From contig JBILBU010000022.1 of NCBI GenBank assembly GCA_044353505.1, positions 1 to 35,249 of the forward strand: a DNA stretch of 35,249 nucleotides. The letters are read 5' to 3'. The notes beneath the pieces were generated by a model. It made no database searches. It was not told the origin of the DNA and saw only the letters and a list, made by a program, of their open reading frames with translations. The translations under genes and the position numbers were made by a program. The stretch is from Pollutibacter sp044353505. GTDB taxonomy: Bacteria; Bacteroidota; Bacteroidia; Chitinophagales; Chitinophagaceae. Shown here piece after piece: positions 22,419 through 30,194 of this stretch (positions are counted from its first letter, which is position 1; the number at the start of each line of letters is the position of its first letter).

Positions 22419-25307
22419 ATGAAGTGGAGAAAATCAACGCTTAGTGTAATGTTTTTACTGATTTCTGCAGTTGCTTTTACCCAACAATCATCTCAGTGGG
22501 CAGATAGCGTGTTGAAGAGCCTTACCGCCGATGAAAAAATTGCCCAATTGATCATGGTAAGGCTCTCTGCAATAGACAGCAAAACCAGGATTGTAAAATT
22601 CTATGACTCAACCGTAGAGCGAGATATCAAGCAGTATAATATTGGCGGAATATGTTTATTCCAGGGGGGTCCGGTCAAACAGGCATCGTTTGTGAACTAT
22701 TTCCAATCCATCGCAAAGACTCCTATCCTCATTGCAATTGACGGAGAGAATGGCGTAGGAATGCGTCTTGATAGTGTTCCTGGTTTACCCCGTATGATGA
22801 TGCTTGGCGCATTGCGCGACAGCAATCTTGTATACCGCTATGGAGAATGGGTGGCAGAGCAATGCCTTCAATTGGGGGTACAGGTAAATTTTGCTCCGGT
22901 TGCCGACATCAACAACAACCCCAATAATCCAGTGATCAACGACCGTTCATTTGGAGAAAATAAATACAAGGTGGCGAATCTAGCTACACAATATATGCTT
23001 GGGATGAAAAAGAAGGGCGTCATGGGAAGTGCTAAACATTTTCCCGGGCATGGGGATGTAGAAGTTGACTCTCACCTTGCACTTCCTGTAATCAATAAAT
23101 CAAGAGAGGAGCTAGACAGTCTCGAGTTATATCCATTTAAAAAATTATTTGACGCTGGCATTGGTAGTGCAATGGTGGCACATCTTTTTATCCCGTCAAT
23201 CGACAGCAATGCAAATCGGGCAACTTCAATCTCTAGGCAAAATGTAACCGATCTGCTGAAAGGTGAAATGCAATTCAAGGGACTCACTTTTACAGATGCA
23301 CTTGAAATGAAGGGGGTCGCAGATGCATTTCCCAATGGCGATGCAGCCGTTGAATCGCTGGTAGCCGGAAACGATATGCTTTGTCTGCCTGGAGAAGTAG
23401 AACTGGTGATTCAAAAAGTGAAAGAAGCAATCAATAGTGGCCGTGTTAGCTGGGAACAAATTGATCAACATGTAATCAAAGTACTAGTAGCCAAATATGA
23501 AACAGGATTGTCTTCATGGAAGCCTGTGGCAACAGAGAATCTTGCCAATAGGCTAAATGAAAAAACAGATTTGCTTAAAAAGGAGATTGCTCAAAAAGCA
23601 ATTACCCTGGCAAAATATAACGATCCTGGTTCGTTCCCACTATCTCCAGATCTCACAGGAAAATATGCGGTCATTGATGTCGGAAAAAATAAAAACTCAG
23701 TATTCGCAGCTGACATGAGAAGATCTTTCAATACTGATGTTTTTGCATTTGACAATACCCAACCGATAGAAGCAGTTGATAGCTTATTGTCATTGATGGG
23801 TGACAAGTATGAAAAAGTTGTCATTGCAGTCCATGATATTCCAAGATTTCCAGCAAACAATTTCAACCTAAGCGCAGCAACGATTCTACTGGCAAACAAA
23901 ACCGCTGGAAGAAGCGGTTCAACAATTGTTGTTTTTGGAAACCCCTATTCAGCAAAAAACTTTTGTGATGCAGATAATGTACTGATCTGTTACGATGATG
24001 ATGCCATCACCCAAGAAGTTGCAGCCAGTATGATAAGAGGAGAAATATCACCCGAAGGACAATTGCCCGTTACTGTGTGCAACTCCATGGCAGCAGGAAT
24101 AGGATACTCATTTCATACATCAGCGCTGAAAACGCAACATGCATATTCTGTCACTGAATATAAAATTGACTCCATCATCAACGACGCAATCAAGCAAAGA
24201 GCTGCCCCCGGTATGGCGTTGCTTGTGGTGAAAGATGGCAAGATCATCTATGACAAGACCTATGGCCAGATGAGTTATGAAAAGCGCGAGAAAGTAAGCC
24301 AAGAATCAGTCTATGATCTTGCCTCTGTAACAAAAATCTGTGCAACTACCCTCTCATTGATGAAGTTGTATGACGAACAAAAGATTGAACTCAATAAGAC
24401 ATTGGGCGACTACTTGCCTTGGGTTAGGGGGAGCAATAAACAGGGGCTCATGATCAAAGATATTCTATTGCATCAGGCAGGCCTGAAGCCATTCATCCCT
24501 TTTTATAAAGAAATTTCAGACAGCACCACCAAGAAAGCCTTGCCAGGTTTTTTTAGTAAATCAAGTGATCAGGCCTTTAGCATAAAAGTAGACGACTCTA
24601 TTTACATGAGAGGCCAATGGAGAGATACGATGATGAGTAGGATTCTTAGTTCTCCGCTAGAGAAGACAAAACGTTACGTGTATAGCGACAATGATTTTAT
24701 TTTACTGAGTGAAGTAATCAAGGCCGTAAGTGGGCAATCGGTAGATCAGTATGCCTACAACAATTTTTACAGGCCCTTAGGATTGAGGAGTATTGGGTTT
24801 AATCCGACGAACTACATCGACAAAAAAACAATAGCGCCAACAGAAGATGATCCCTACTTCAGAGAAAAAATGATCAGGGGCTATGTACACGATCCTGGTG
24901 CAGCAATGTTTGGTGGCGTAGCAGGACATGCTGGACTTTTCAGCAATGCATATGATGTTGCTGTATTGATGCAGTTGCTGATGAATAAGGGCGTGATCAA
25001 TGAAAAAAGATATATCGCTGCATCCACGATTGAGCTGTTTACCTCCTATCAAAGCAACATCAGTAGAAGGGGTTTAGGGTTTGACAAACCAGAGAAAGAC
25101 AATGCAAGCCGCAAAGAACCTTACCCTGCAATCAATGTATCACCCGCAACATTTGGACACACTGGATTTACTGGCACTTGTGCATGGGCCGATCCAGTCA
25201 ATAACATAGTGTTTGTATTGCTCGCCAACCGGGTACACCCCACTGCAAAGAATTTATTTGGCAACTTGAATGTCAGAGGAAAAGTGATGGAAGAAGTTTG
25301 GAAGTAA
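22419..25307 (+). CDS. GH3 beta-N-acetylglucosaminidase fused to a beta-lactamase-type serine hydrolase
   Basis: A secreted two-enzyme protein of 962 residues. Residues 1-22 form a signal peptide. The GH3 domain (about 25-365) is NagZ-like, with KHFPGHGD (206-213), DSH (217-219) and the nucleophile Asp293 in FTDALEM. A second GH3-type alpha/beta domain spans about 380-570. The C-terminal part (about 580-960) is a class C beta-lactamase/DD-peptidase-like domain with SVTK (636-639), YSDN (755-758) and HTGFTG (914-919). The NagZ half should remove N-acetylglucosamine from peptidoglycan fragments; the hydrolase half may act on stem peptides or as an esterase. The fusion type is known in Bacteroidota. 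The gene ends beside a large repeat block. Confidence 0.92.
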   Translation: MKWRKSTLSVMFLLISAVAFTQQSSQWADSVLKSLTADEKIAQLIMVRLSAIDSKTRIVKFYDSTVERDIKQYNIGGICLFQGGPVKQASFVNYFQSIAKTPILIAIDGENGVGMRLDSVPGLPRMMMLGALRDSNLVYRYGEWVAEQCLQLGVQVNFAPVADINNNPNNPVINDRSFGENKYKVANLATQYMLGMKKKGVMGSAKHFPGHGDVEVDSHLALPVINKSREELDSLELYPFKKLFDAGIGSAMVAHLFIPSIDSNANRATSISRQNVTDLLKGEMQFKGLTFTDALEMKGVADAFPNGDAAVESLVAGNDMLCLPGEVELVIQKVKEAINSGRVSWEQIDQHVIKVLVAKYETGLSSWKPVATENLANRLNEKTDLLKKEIAQKAITLAKYNDPGSFPLSPDLTGKYAVIDVGKNKNSVFAADMRRSFNTDVFAFDNTQPIEAVDSLLSLMGDKYEKVVIAVHDIPRFPANNFNLSAATILLANKTAGRSGSTIVVFGNPYSAKNFCDADNVLICYDDDAITQEVAASMIRGEISPEGQLPVTVCNSMAAGIGYSFHTSALKTQHAYSVTEYKIDSIINDAIKQRAAPGMALLVVKDGKIIYDKTYGQMSYEKREKVSQESVYDLASVTKICATTLSLMKLYDEQKIELNKTLGDYLPWVRGSNKQGLMIKDILLHQAGLKPFIPFYKEISDSTTKKALPGFFSKSSDQAFSIKVDDSIYMRGQWRDTMMSRILSSPLEKTKRYVYSDNDFILLSEVIKAVSGQSVDQYAYNNFYRPLGLRSIGFNPTNYIDKKTIAPTEDDPYFREKMIRGYVHDPGAAMFGGVAGHAGLFSNAYDVAVLMQLLMNKGVINEKRYIAASTIELFTSYQSNISRRGLGFDKPEKDNASRKEPYPAINVSPATFGHTGFTGTCAWADPVNNIVFVLLANRVHPTAKNLFGNLNVRGKVMEEVWK

Positions 25308-25311
25308 CTTG

Positions 25312-25446
25312 CCTGCCGAAGGCAGGGGGGACAAGGGACAGGGGACGAGGGACAAGTGAATACAAGAGACGAGGAATACAGGCAAGTCATTTGTCTAAGT
25401 TGAGGAAGTTTCAGATGTATTTCCTTGTCCCTTGTCCCTCGTCCCT
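25312..25446. repeat. Mosaic repeat copy 4 with a 15-bp inverted repeat
   Basis: Right after the GH3-fusion stop comes CCTGCC-GAA-GGCAGG (25312-25326), then strings of GGGACAAGG, GGGGACGAGG and GGGACAAG. GGGACGAGGGACAAG (25342-25356) recurs perfectly inverted as CTTGTCCCTCGTCCC (25431-25445), with a 74-nt spacer between. TAAGTTGAGGAAGTT inside the spacer resembles the GTTGAGAGA units. The block fills the space between the convergent GH3-fusion and crtB genes and could stop transcription from both sides. Confidence 0.82.
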
Positions 25447-25453
25447 GTAGTTT

Positions 25454-26290
25454 CTACAACATATTCAACTGCGTCCTTACCAAAGCCTTTGCAGCAACCC
25501 AGGCTTTATGGTAATTATTAATGCGGATCCGCTCTTCCAGAATACGCTGGGGCTTGACGGCCCTTATTTTTTTGAATAGACTCAAATAATATTTATACGC
25601 CAAGTATACGCCAAATCTTGCTTTTAAGGGAAGTTTTAAGATGGCGTGGTATGCTTGCTCAAAATCATTTGCAATATCTTCTTCAATATTGTTTTTCATT
25701 TCATTTGTGAAGGCATTGAAATCAACTCCAGGAAAGTATACCCTATTTAACTGGAGATAGTCGGCCTTCACATCACGAAGAAAATTTACTTTTTGAAAAG
25801 CGGCCCCAAGTGATTGTGCGCCAGGCCTGAGGCTTTCATACTGCATCTGATTGCCATCACAAAAAACATATAGACACATCAGCCCAACGACTTCAGCACT
25901 TCCGTATATGTATTCTGCATATCCGCTTGCATCATACTTTGCTTTATCAAGATCAAATTCCATACTCTTGAAGAAGGCTTCGATAAGTGCAAGATCAATG
26001 TTATACTTATTTACAGTACGCTGAAAACTTTGAAGAATTGGATTCAAGCTTATGCCTCTTTGAATAGATGCATACGTTTCGAGTTTGAAATCAGCCAATA
26101 GCTGCGACTTGTCATGATCATGAAATGTATCTACAATTTCATCTGCAAAACGGACAAAACCATAAATATCATAAATGGGCCCTTGGATGTCGCGGTGCAA
26201 TAATTTTATTGCACTGCTAAATGAAGTGCTGTAGCGTTTTGTGGTAACGCGACTGCATTCGTGGGACACTTCATGAAAAATTGAAATCAT
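25454..26290 (-). CDS. crtB: Phytoene synthase
   Basis: CrtB joins two geranylgeranyl diphosphates into phytoene, the first carotenoid. The 278-residue protein has both aspartate-rich, Mg-diphosphate-binding motifs: DEIVD (50-54, in GFVRFADEIVD) and RDVKAD (172-177, in KVNFLRDVKADY). RYSTSF near residue 19 is also typical. It is the last gene of the minus-strand carotenoid transcript, after crtI with a gap of about 40 nt. No cyclase (crtY) or hydroxylase (crtZ) follows, so later pigment steps must be encoded elsewhere. Confidence 0.95.
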   Translation of the reverse strand: MISIFHEVSHECSRVTTKRYSTSFSSAIKLLHRDIQGPIYDIYGFVRFADEIVDTFHDHDKSQLLADFKLETYASIQRGISLNPILQSFQRTVNKYNIDLALIEAFFKSMEFDLDKAKYDASGYAEYIYGSAEVVGLMCLYVFCDGNQMQYESLRPGAQSLGAAFQKVNFLRDVKADYLQLNRVYFPGVDFNAFTNEMKNNIEEDIANDFEQAYHAILKLPLKARFGVYLAYKYYLSLFKKIRAVKPQRILEERIRINNYHKAWVAAKALVRTQLNML

Positions 26291-26331
26291 ATTATTGAAG
26301 ATAAATAAAAAATAAAAGACAACAAAGACCC

Positions 26332-27816
26332 CTACACCCTATCTGCTAAGTTCGTATTAATTAATTTGGCTACTACTTCTCCGCTAATCAAACTTGGGGG
26401 AACACCAGGACCTGGAACAGTCAATTGCCCTGTGTAATATAAGTTTTTAACTTTCTTACTCACACAAGATGGCTTTAAAACAGCAGTTTGCATCAGCGTG
26501 TTTGCCAACCCGTATGCATTTCCTTTGAAGGCATTGTAATCACCAACAAAATCAGTATAAGAATATGCTCTTTTGTAAATAATATGTCCTCTGATATCAA
26601 CCCCTGTTCTTTCAAGTAAACGATCAGCAAGCACATTAAAGTAATGTTCTCTCACTTCCTCAGAATCTCCATTTAGTCCAGCTGCAATGGGAATGAGAAA
26701 AAATAAATTTTCACTTCCTTCTGGAGCCTGCGTTTTATCAGTTACAGATGTTGCACTTAAATAAAATAAAGGGTCTTTAGGCCAAGTAGGTGTTGTGTAT
26801 ATTTCAGCGGCATGATTCGCAAAAGGAACATCAAAGAACAATGAGTGGTGTTGGATACCTGGTATTTTTGTGTTGATGCCTACATAATAAATCAATGAAC
26901 CTGGCGCCATAACTCGCTTGTCCCAATAAGCATCAGAATATGCCCTGTATTCTTTATGAAGAAGCTTCGTCTCAATAAAATGATAATCTGCAGCACCAAC
27001 TATCACATCTCCATGAATGGTTTGTCCATCATGCGTTGATATGGATCTTGCGATTCCTCCCTCAACGTTGATAGCAGTTACTGTTTGATTAAAGTGAAAT
27101 TTAACTCCCTTTTCAACGGCGAGCTTATGCATTCCTTCTACAATTTTATACATGCCTCCACGGGGAAACCATGTTCCCAATTTAACATCTGCATAATTCA
27201 TGAGGCTATACAGTGCGGGAGTGTTTTCAGGTAATGCACCTAGAAATAAAACAGGAAACTCCATCATCTGACGAAGCTTTGGATGCTTGAAATATTTTCC
27301 AATATGCGCCTTGATATTATTAAACACATCAAGCCTGAAAAGTCCTGCAATCAATTCCTTATCAAGAAATTCTAACAACGACTGTCCTGGATTGAATACA
27401 AGTTTATGTACGCCAACTCTGTACTTGTATTCGGCTTCCTTCATGAATGCATCGAGTTGATCTCCAGCGCCGGGCTCTAGCTGGTCAAACATTTTTTTTA
27501 GCTCACCATAGTTTGCAGGAACATCCATGTGATCTTCTTCCCAATAAATTCTATAAGAAGGATCTAACCTGATTAGCTCGTAGTAGTCACTAACTTTTCG
27601 ATCGAAACTAGAGAAGTATCTTTCAAATATATCCGGCATCCAATACCAGCTCGGTCCCATATCAAACGTGAATCCGTCGGTCTTGAAATGCCTGGCCCTG
27701 CCACCTGGCTGGTCATGCTTTTCAACAACATCAACATCCCATCCCATTGAACACAAGAAAGTGGCTGCGGAAAGCCCTGCAAATCCGCTTCCGATAATTA
27801 CTGCTTTTTTTGACAC
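26332..27816 (-). CDS. crtI: Phytoene desaturase
   Basis: CrtI is an FAD enzyme that desaturates phytoene stepwise to lycopene (or neurosporene). The 494-residue sequence has the N-terminal FAD loop VIIGSGFAGLSAA (6-18) followed by VVEKHDQPGGRA. The C-terminal signature YYTGQLTVPGPGVPPSLISG lies close to the end. The length fits bacterial CrtI. The gene is 14 nt downstream of the sigma factor gene and upstream of crtB, so the three should be co-transcribed from the promoter at 28358-28387. A related diapophytoene-type function is possible but less likely, given the adjacent crtB. Confidence 0.94.
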   Translation of the reverse strand: MSKKAVIIGSGFAGLSAATFLCSMGWDVDVVEKHDQPGGRARHFKTDGFTFDMGPSWYWMPDIFERYFSSFDRKVSDYYELIRLDPSYRIYWEEDHMDVPANYGELKKMFDQLEPGAGDQLDAFMKEAEYKYRVGVHKLVFNPGQSLLEFLDKELIAGLFRLDVFNNIKAHIGKYFKHPKLRQMMEFPVLFLGALPENTPALYSLMNYADVKLGTWFPRGGMYKIVEGMHKLAVEKGVKFHFNQTVTAINVEGGIARSISTHDGQTIHGDVIVGAADYHFIETKLLHKEYRAYSDAYWDKRVMAPGSLIYYVGINTKIPGIQHHSLFFDVPFANHAAEIYTTPTWPKDPLFYLSATSVTDKTQAPEGSENLFFLIPIAAGLNGDSEEVREHYFNVLADRLLERTGVDIRGHIIYKRAYSYTDFVGDYNAFKGNAYGLANTLMQTAVLKPSCVSKKVKNLYYTGQLTVPGPGVPPSLISGEVVAKLINTNLADRV

Positions 27817-27830
27817 AGTGGAAAGTTAAT

Positions 27831-28331
27831 CTAAAACTTGTTGATTTGGCTTTTCAGCAACCTTCTTGCAAAGTGGATACGACTTTTGATTGTTCCGAGA
27901 GGTTCATTCAACATGTCTGCAATTTCGTGGTATTTGTAGCCTTCGAAGTATAATACGAAAGGCTGCTTGAATATAGTGGGTAACTGATAGATTGCCTGGT
28001 TGATGTCCTTCATCCTCATATTCGTTTCTGCTGTGTTTGGAACAGCAGATTGATTATGGTCTAGCAGAAATTCATTTGGACTGTTGTCAAATATGGTGTT
28101 CTGCTTTGACTTACGACGGTAGTTGTTGATAAATATATTGCGCATGATGGTATACAACCATGCTTTGATGTTAGTGCCTACACTGTATTTTTCTTGATTG
28201 GATAAAGCCCTAAACATTGTTTCCTGCAAAAGGTCTTTTGCGGCCTCTTGATCTTTAGTCAATGTCACGGCAAAAGGCCTAAGGTATTCGGAGTTTTGAA
28301 GGAGTAGCTGGTTGAATTCTTGTGTAGACAT
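27831..28331 (-). CDS. ECF-type RNA polymerase sigma factor at the head of the crt operon
   Basis: A small sigma-70 family factor of 166 residues. Region 2 is at about 10-75 (DQEAAKDLLQETMFRAL, IKAWLYTIMRNIFINNYRR) and region 4 at about 110-162 with the helix-turn-helix YKYHEIADMLNEPLGTIKSR. I place the start at the ATG at 28331: the longer reading from 28385 would run through the promoter and operators and adds a non-conserved leader. No anti-sigma gene is adjacent. Its place first in the operon, 14 nt before crtI, suggests that it passes the CarH-like signal on to other promoters; this is inference. Confidence 0.9.
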   Translation of the reverse strand: MSTQEFNQLLLQNSEYLRPFAVTLTKDQEAAKDLLQETMFRALSNQEKYSVGTNIKAWLYTIMRNIFINNYRRKSKQNTIFDNSPNEFLLDHNQSAVPNTAETNMRMKDINQAIYQLPTIFKQPFVLYFEGYKYHEIADMLNEPLGTIKSRIHFARRLLKSQINKF

Positions 28332-28335
28332 AGAA

Positions 28336-28428
28336 TTTTGTTTAAGAGTTGATAGATCAAATTTAAACAAAAAAGAAATAGGCACAACATATTTTGTTTA
28401 ATATTTTTAATATTAAACTTAAACAAAA
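28336..28428. promoter_or_regulatory. Four-site operator array before the sigma-crtI-crtB genes
   Basis: The 10-bp word TTTTGTTTAA occurs four times with no mismatch and in alternating orientation: 28336-28345 (+), 28363-28372 (-), 28392-28401 (+) and 28419-28428 (-). The start-to-start spacings are 27, 29 and 27, making two equal inverted pairs. Site 2 overlaps the -7 box of the minus-strand promoter, site 3 lies just upstream of -33, and site 1 lies between the expected transcript start and the sigma ATG. An additional 9-bp palindrome TTTAATATT/AATATTAAA arms the stretch between sites 3 and 4. The array is directly downstream of the CarH-like gene, its likely binder. Confidence 0.8.
28358..28387 (-). 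promoter_or_regulatory. Bacteroidetes promoter TTG-N19-TAAATTTG
   Basis: On the minus strand TTG (28387-28385) is followed by exactly 19 bases and TAAATTTG (28365-28358). This fits the Bacteroidetes housekeeping consensus in both boxes and in spacing. Transcription should start near 28351, about 20 nt before the sigma ATG at 28331. The -7 box is overlapped by operator site 2, which fits repression by a bound regulator. Confidence 0.75.
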
Positions 28429-28454
28429 AAATTAATAAATTGAAAATCAGCAGG

Positions 28455-29336
28455 TTACACTAAATCAGTGATAAACTGGGTAACTTCTTGAAGGGATCGC
28501 TTGAAGTGAATTTGTGGGGGGATTTTCTTCTCGTAACTGGCAGCGAGTCTGCCTGAGATGATAAGGGGGGTTGATCCAAAGCGTTTGAGCGATTGATGAA
28601 TAAACTTATCGAAGTTAAATACGCTGGATACTGATGTGAGGTGGGTATATATGAAGTCTGGACTCTTGTGTTTTAGAACATATTCAACATCTTCCAAAGG
28701 AACATTGGTACCAAGGTAGTATACATAAAGACCTCTACTCTTTAATAAATATTGGATAAAGAGAAGGCCAAGCTCATGGTATTCTCCCTCAGGAAGGAAT
28801 AAAAGTCCGGTTTTTTTCAGTTGAAACATCGGAGTAACTGCTTCAGTTCCAACAATTAATTTTTGTCTGATAATATTTGAAACCAGGTGTTCTTGAGCAG
28901 GATTGATATGGCCCGTAATCCAAAGCACTCCTATCCTTTCCATGAAAGGGAAGATGATTTGGTGAATGGTCTTTTCGATGCCTTTTGCAAGAATATGCTC
29001 CTCGAGACTGTTTTCAAATCCCTCAAGGTCCATATCGATCATCCCCTGAATCAAGGAGTTTACAATACGCTCTTGCTGGGCATGTATATTATTGATTGAA
29101 AGAATCTTAGAGGAGATATCATCATTCGACATCTTATCAATATGCGAAATTTTGAAGCCGTATTTATTGAGCAGAGAAATATTGAGAATCTTTTTCAGTT
29201 CCTCATTATTGTAATACCTGATGTTGGTATCTGTCCTTTGGGGTTTCAAAAAACCATAACGCTGCTCCCAAATTCTGATGGTATGGGCCTTTATCCCCGT
29301 TAAATTCTGCAAATCTTTTATTGTAAATGCGTTCAT
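28455..29336 (-). CDS. CarH/LitR-like MerR regulator with cobalamin-binding photoreceptor domain
   Basis: CarH-type proteins repress carotenoid genes in the dark when bound to adenosylcobalamin; light breaks the Co-C bond and releases DNA. From the ATG at 29336 the protein has 293 residues. The MerR DNA-binding domain (1-70) has AHTIRIWEQRYGFLKPQRT. A four-helix cap (about 85-165) carries the W-x9-EH motif (W139, E149, H150). The Rossmann cobalamin domain (about 172-293) has GEYHELGLL with H187 as candidate lower ligand, then YYLGTNVP. All key photoreceptor residues are thus present. An 8-bp operator-like word lies upstream of its start, and four full words lie downstream before the sigma gene. 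The longer reading from 29408 would translate through that upstream site. Confidence 0.9.
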   Translation of the reverse strand: MNAFTIKDLQNLTGIKAHTIRIWEQRYGFLKPQRTDTNIRYYNNEELKKILNISLLNKYGFKISHIDKMSNDDISSKILSINNIHAQQERIVNSLIQGMIDMDLEGFENSLEEHILAKGIEKTIHQIIFPFMERIGVLWITGHINPAQEHLVSNIIRQKLIVGTEAVTPMFQLKKTGLLFLPEGEYHELGLLFIQYLLKSRGLYVYYLGTNVPLEDVEYVLKHKSPDFIYTHLTSVSSVFNFDKFIHQSLKRFGSTPLIISGRLAASYEKKIPPQIHFKRSLQEVTQFITDLV

Positions 29337-29363
29337 CGTGATATTAACGCGTAATGAAGTGAA

Positions 29364-29371
29364 TTGTTTAA
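29364..29371. promoter_or_regulatory. Partial operator word upstream of the CarH-like gene
   Basis: TTGTTTAA is eight of the ten bases of the operator word found four times at 28336-28428 (here preceded by AA and not TT). It sits 27 bp before the regulator ATG, where a bound protein could control the regulator's own synthesis. A single short word could arise by chance in AT-rich DNA. Confidence 0.4.
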
Positions 29372-29420
29372 GGGAAGCTTGGGGAATAATTATGGGAGAA
29401 GGGAGCAATCAAAAGGAAAT

Positions 29421-30140
29421 CTAATACTGTTGCTCTAATACCACTCCCAGGGCAGGAGTCAACTTTAGCACCCTAAGTGCGTCAAGATGTCGCTCATGGT
29501 GCAAATCAGTTCCCAGGAGATCTATCATGCCATCCTTTACCATGCGTTCGACGGATCGAAGAACGTCGGGGCCATAGTAGCCAGCGAATGAGAGAAGGTT
29601 GGATTGAAATAAACATCCGGTGTTCTTGATTTCTTCTAACGCTTGTTTGTTGTGATGATAAAACCCATATCGCTCAGGGTGAGCAAGCACAGGTTGATAT
29701 CCCTGCATCTGCATTTCAAAAATGACTTCCTTCAACTGAATGGGTGGCTCAATAAAAGATATCTCGATCAAAACCGAGTTGTCCTTGATGGTGAGCAATG
29801 GGGATTTGGAAGAAAGTAGTTGTTCAAAGTTTGCATCCACCAGGTATTCTGCAGCAGGCCTAACATGATTTAAAATATTAGCCTTCTTCAGGGCTTCAAC
29901 CAACCTACTATACCCGTCCATTATGCTTACTGAATTATTCCTCCAAATGTCTTCCATCACATGTGGAGTAGCCGTAAATGTTTCAAAACCCAAATCAATT
30001 AATCCCTTTACCAACATTACCGAAGTCTCTGCATCTGGAGCGCCATCATCAATTCCAGGAATGATATGGGAATGAACATCGGCCTTCAATACATGAAAGG
30101 GAAATGGGGAAGTTGGCTTGGATTTGAAGAAAGAAAACAT
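29421..30140 (-). CDS. PHP-type tyrosine-protein phosphatase, CpsB/YwqE family
   Basis: These manganese-dependent phosphatases remove phosphate from the tyrosine tail of Wzc/CpsD capsule kinases and so tune polysaccharide export. The 239-residue protein shows the PHP metal motifs: DVHSHIIPGIDDG (21-33; H23, H25), TPH (H60), HPERYGF (154-160) and GTDLHH (210-215). It lies at the downstream end of an exopolysaccharide gene block containing a Wza-like lipoprotein and a Wzc-type gene, as expected. However, the wzc gene here is cut off before any kinase domain, so its natural substrate is missing from this locus as sequenced. Confidence 0.9.
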   Translation of the reverse strand: MFSFFKSKPTSPFPFHVLKADVHSHIIPGIDDGAPDAETSVMLVKGLIDLGFETFTATPHVMEDIWRNNSVSIMDGYSRLVEALKKANILNHVRPAAEYLVDANFEQLLSSKSPLLTIKDNSVLIEISFIEPPIQLKEVIFEMQMQGYQPVLAHPERYGFYHHNKQALEEIKNTGCLFQSNLLSFAGYYGPDVLRSVERMVKDGMIDLLGTDLHHERHLDALRVLKLTPALGVVLEQQY

Positions 30141-30194
30141 GATGCTGGGTAAGAAATTATTGAAGTGTAAAAGTCAGAAATAAAGAACCGCGAG

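Noticed and set aside
28332..28385. N-terminal extension of the sigma factor
   Set aside because: It would be translated from the promoter and operator region and has no sigma-family residues; the expected transcript begins after it.
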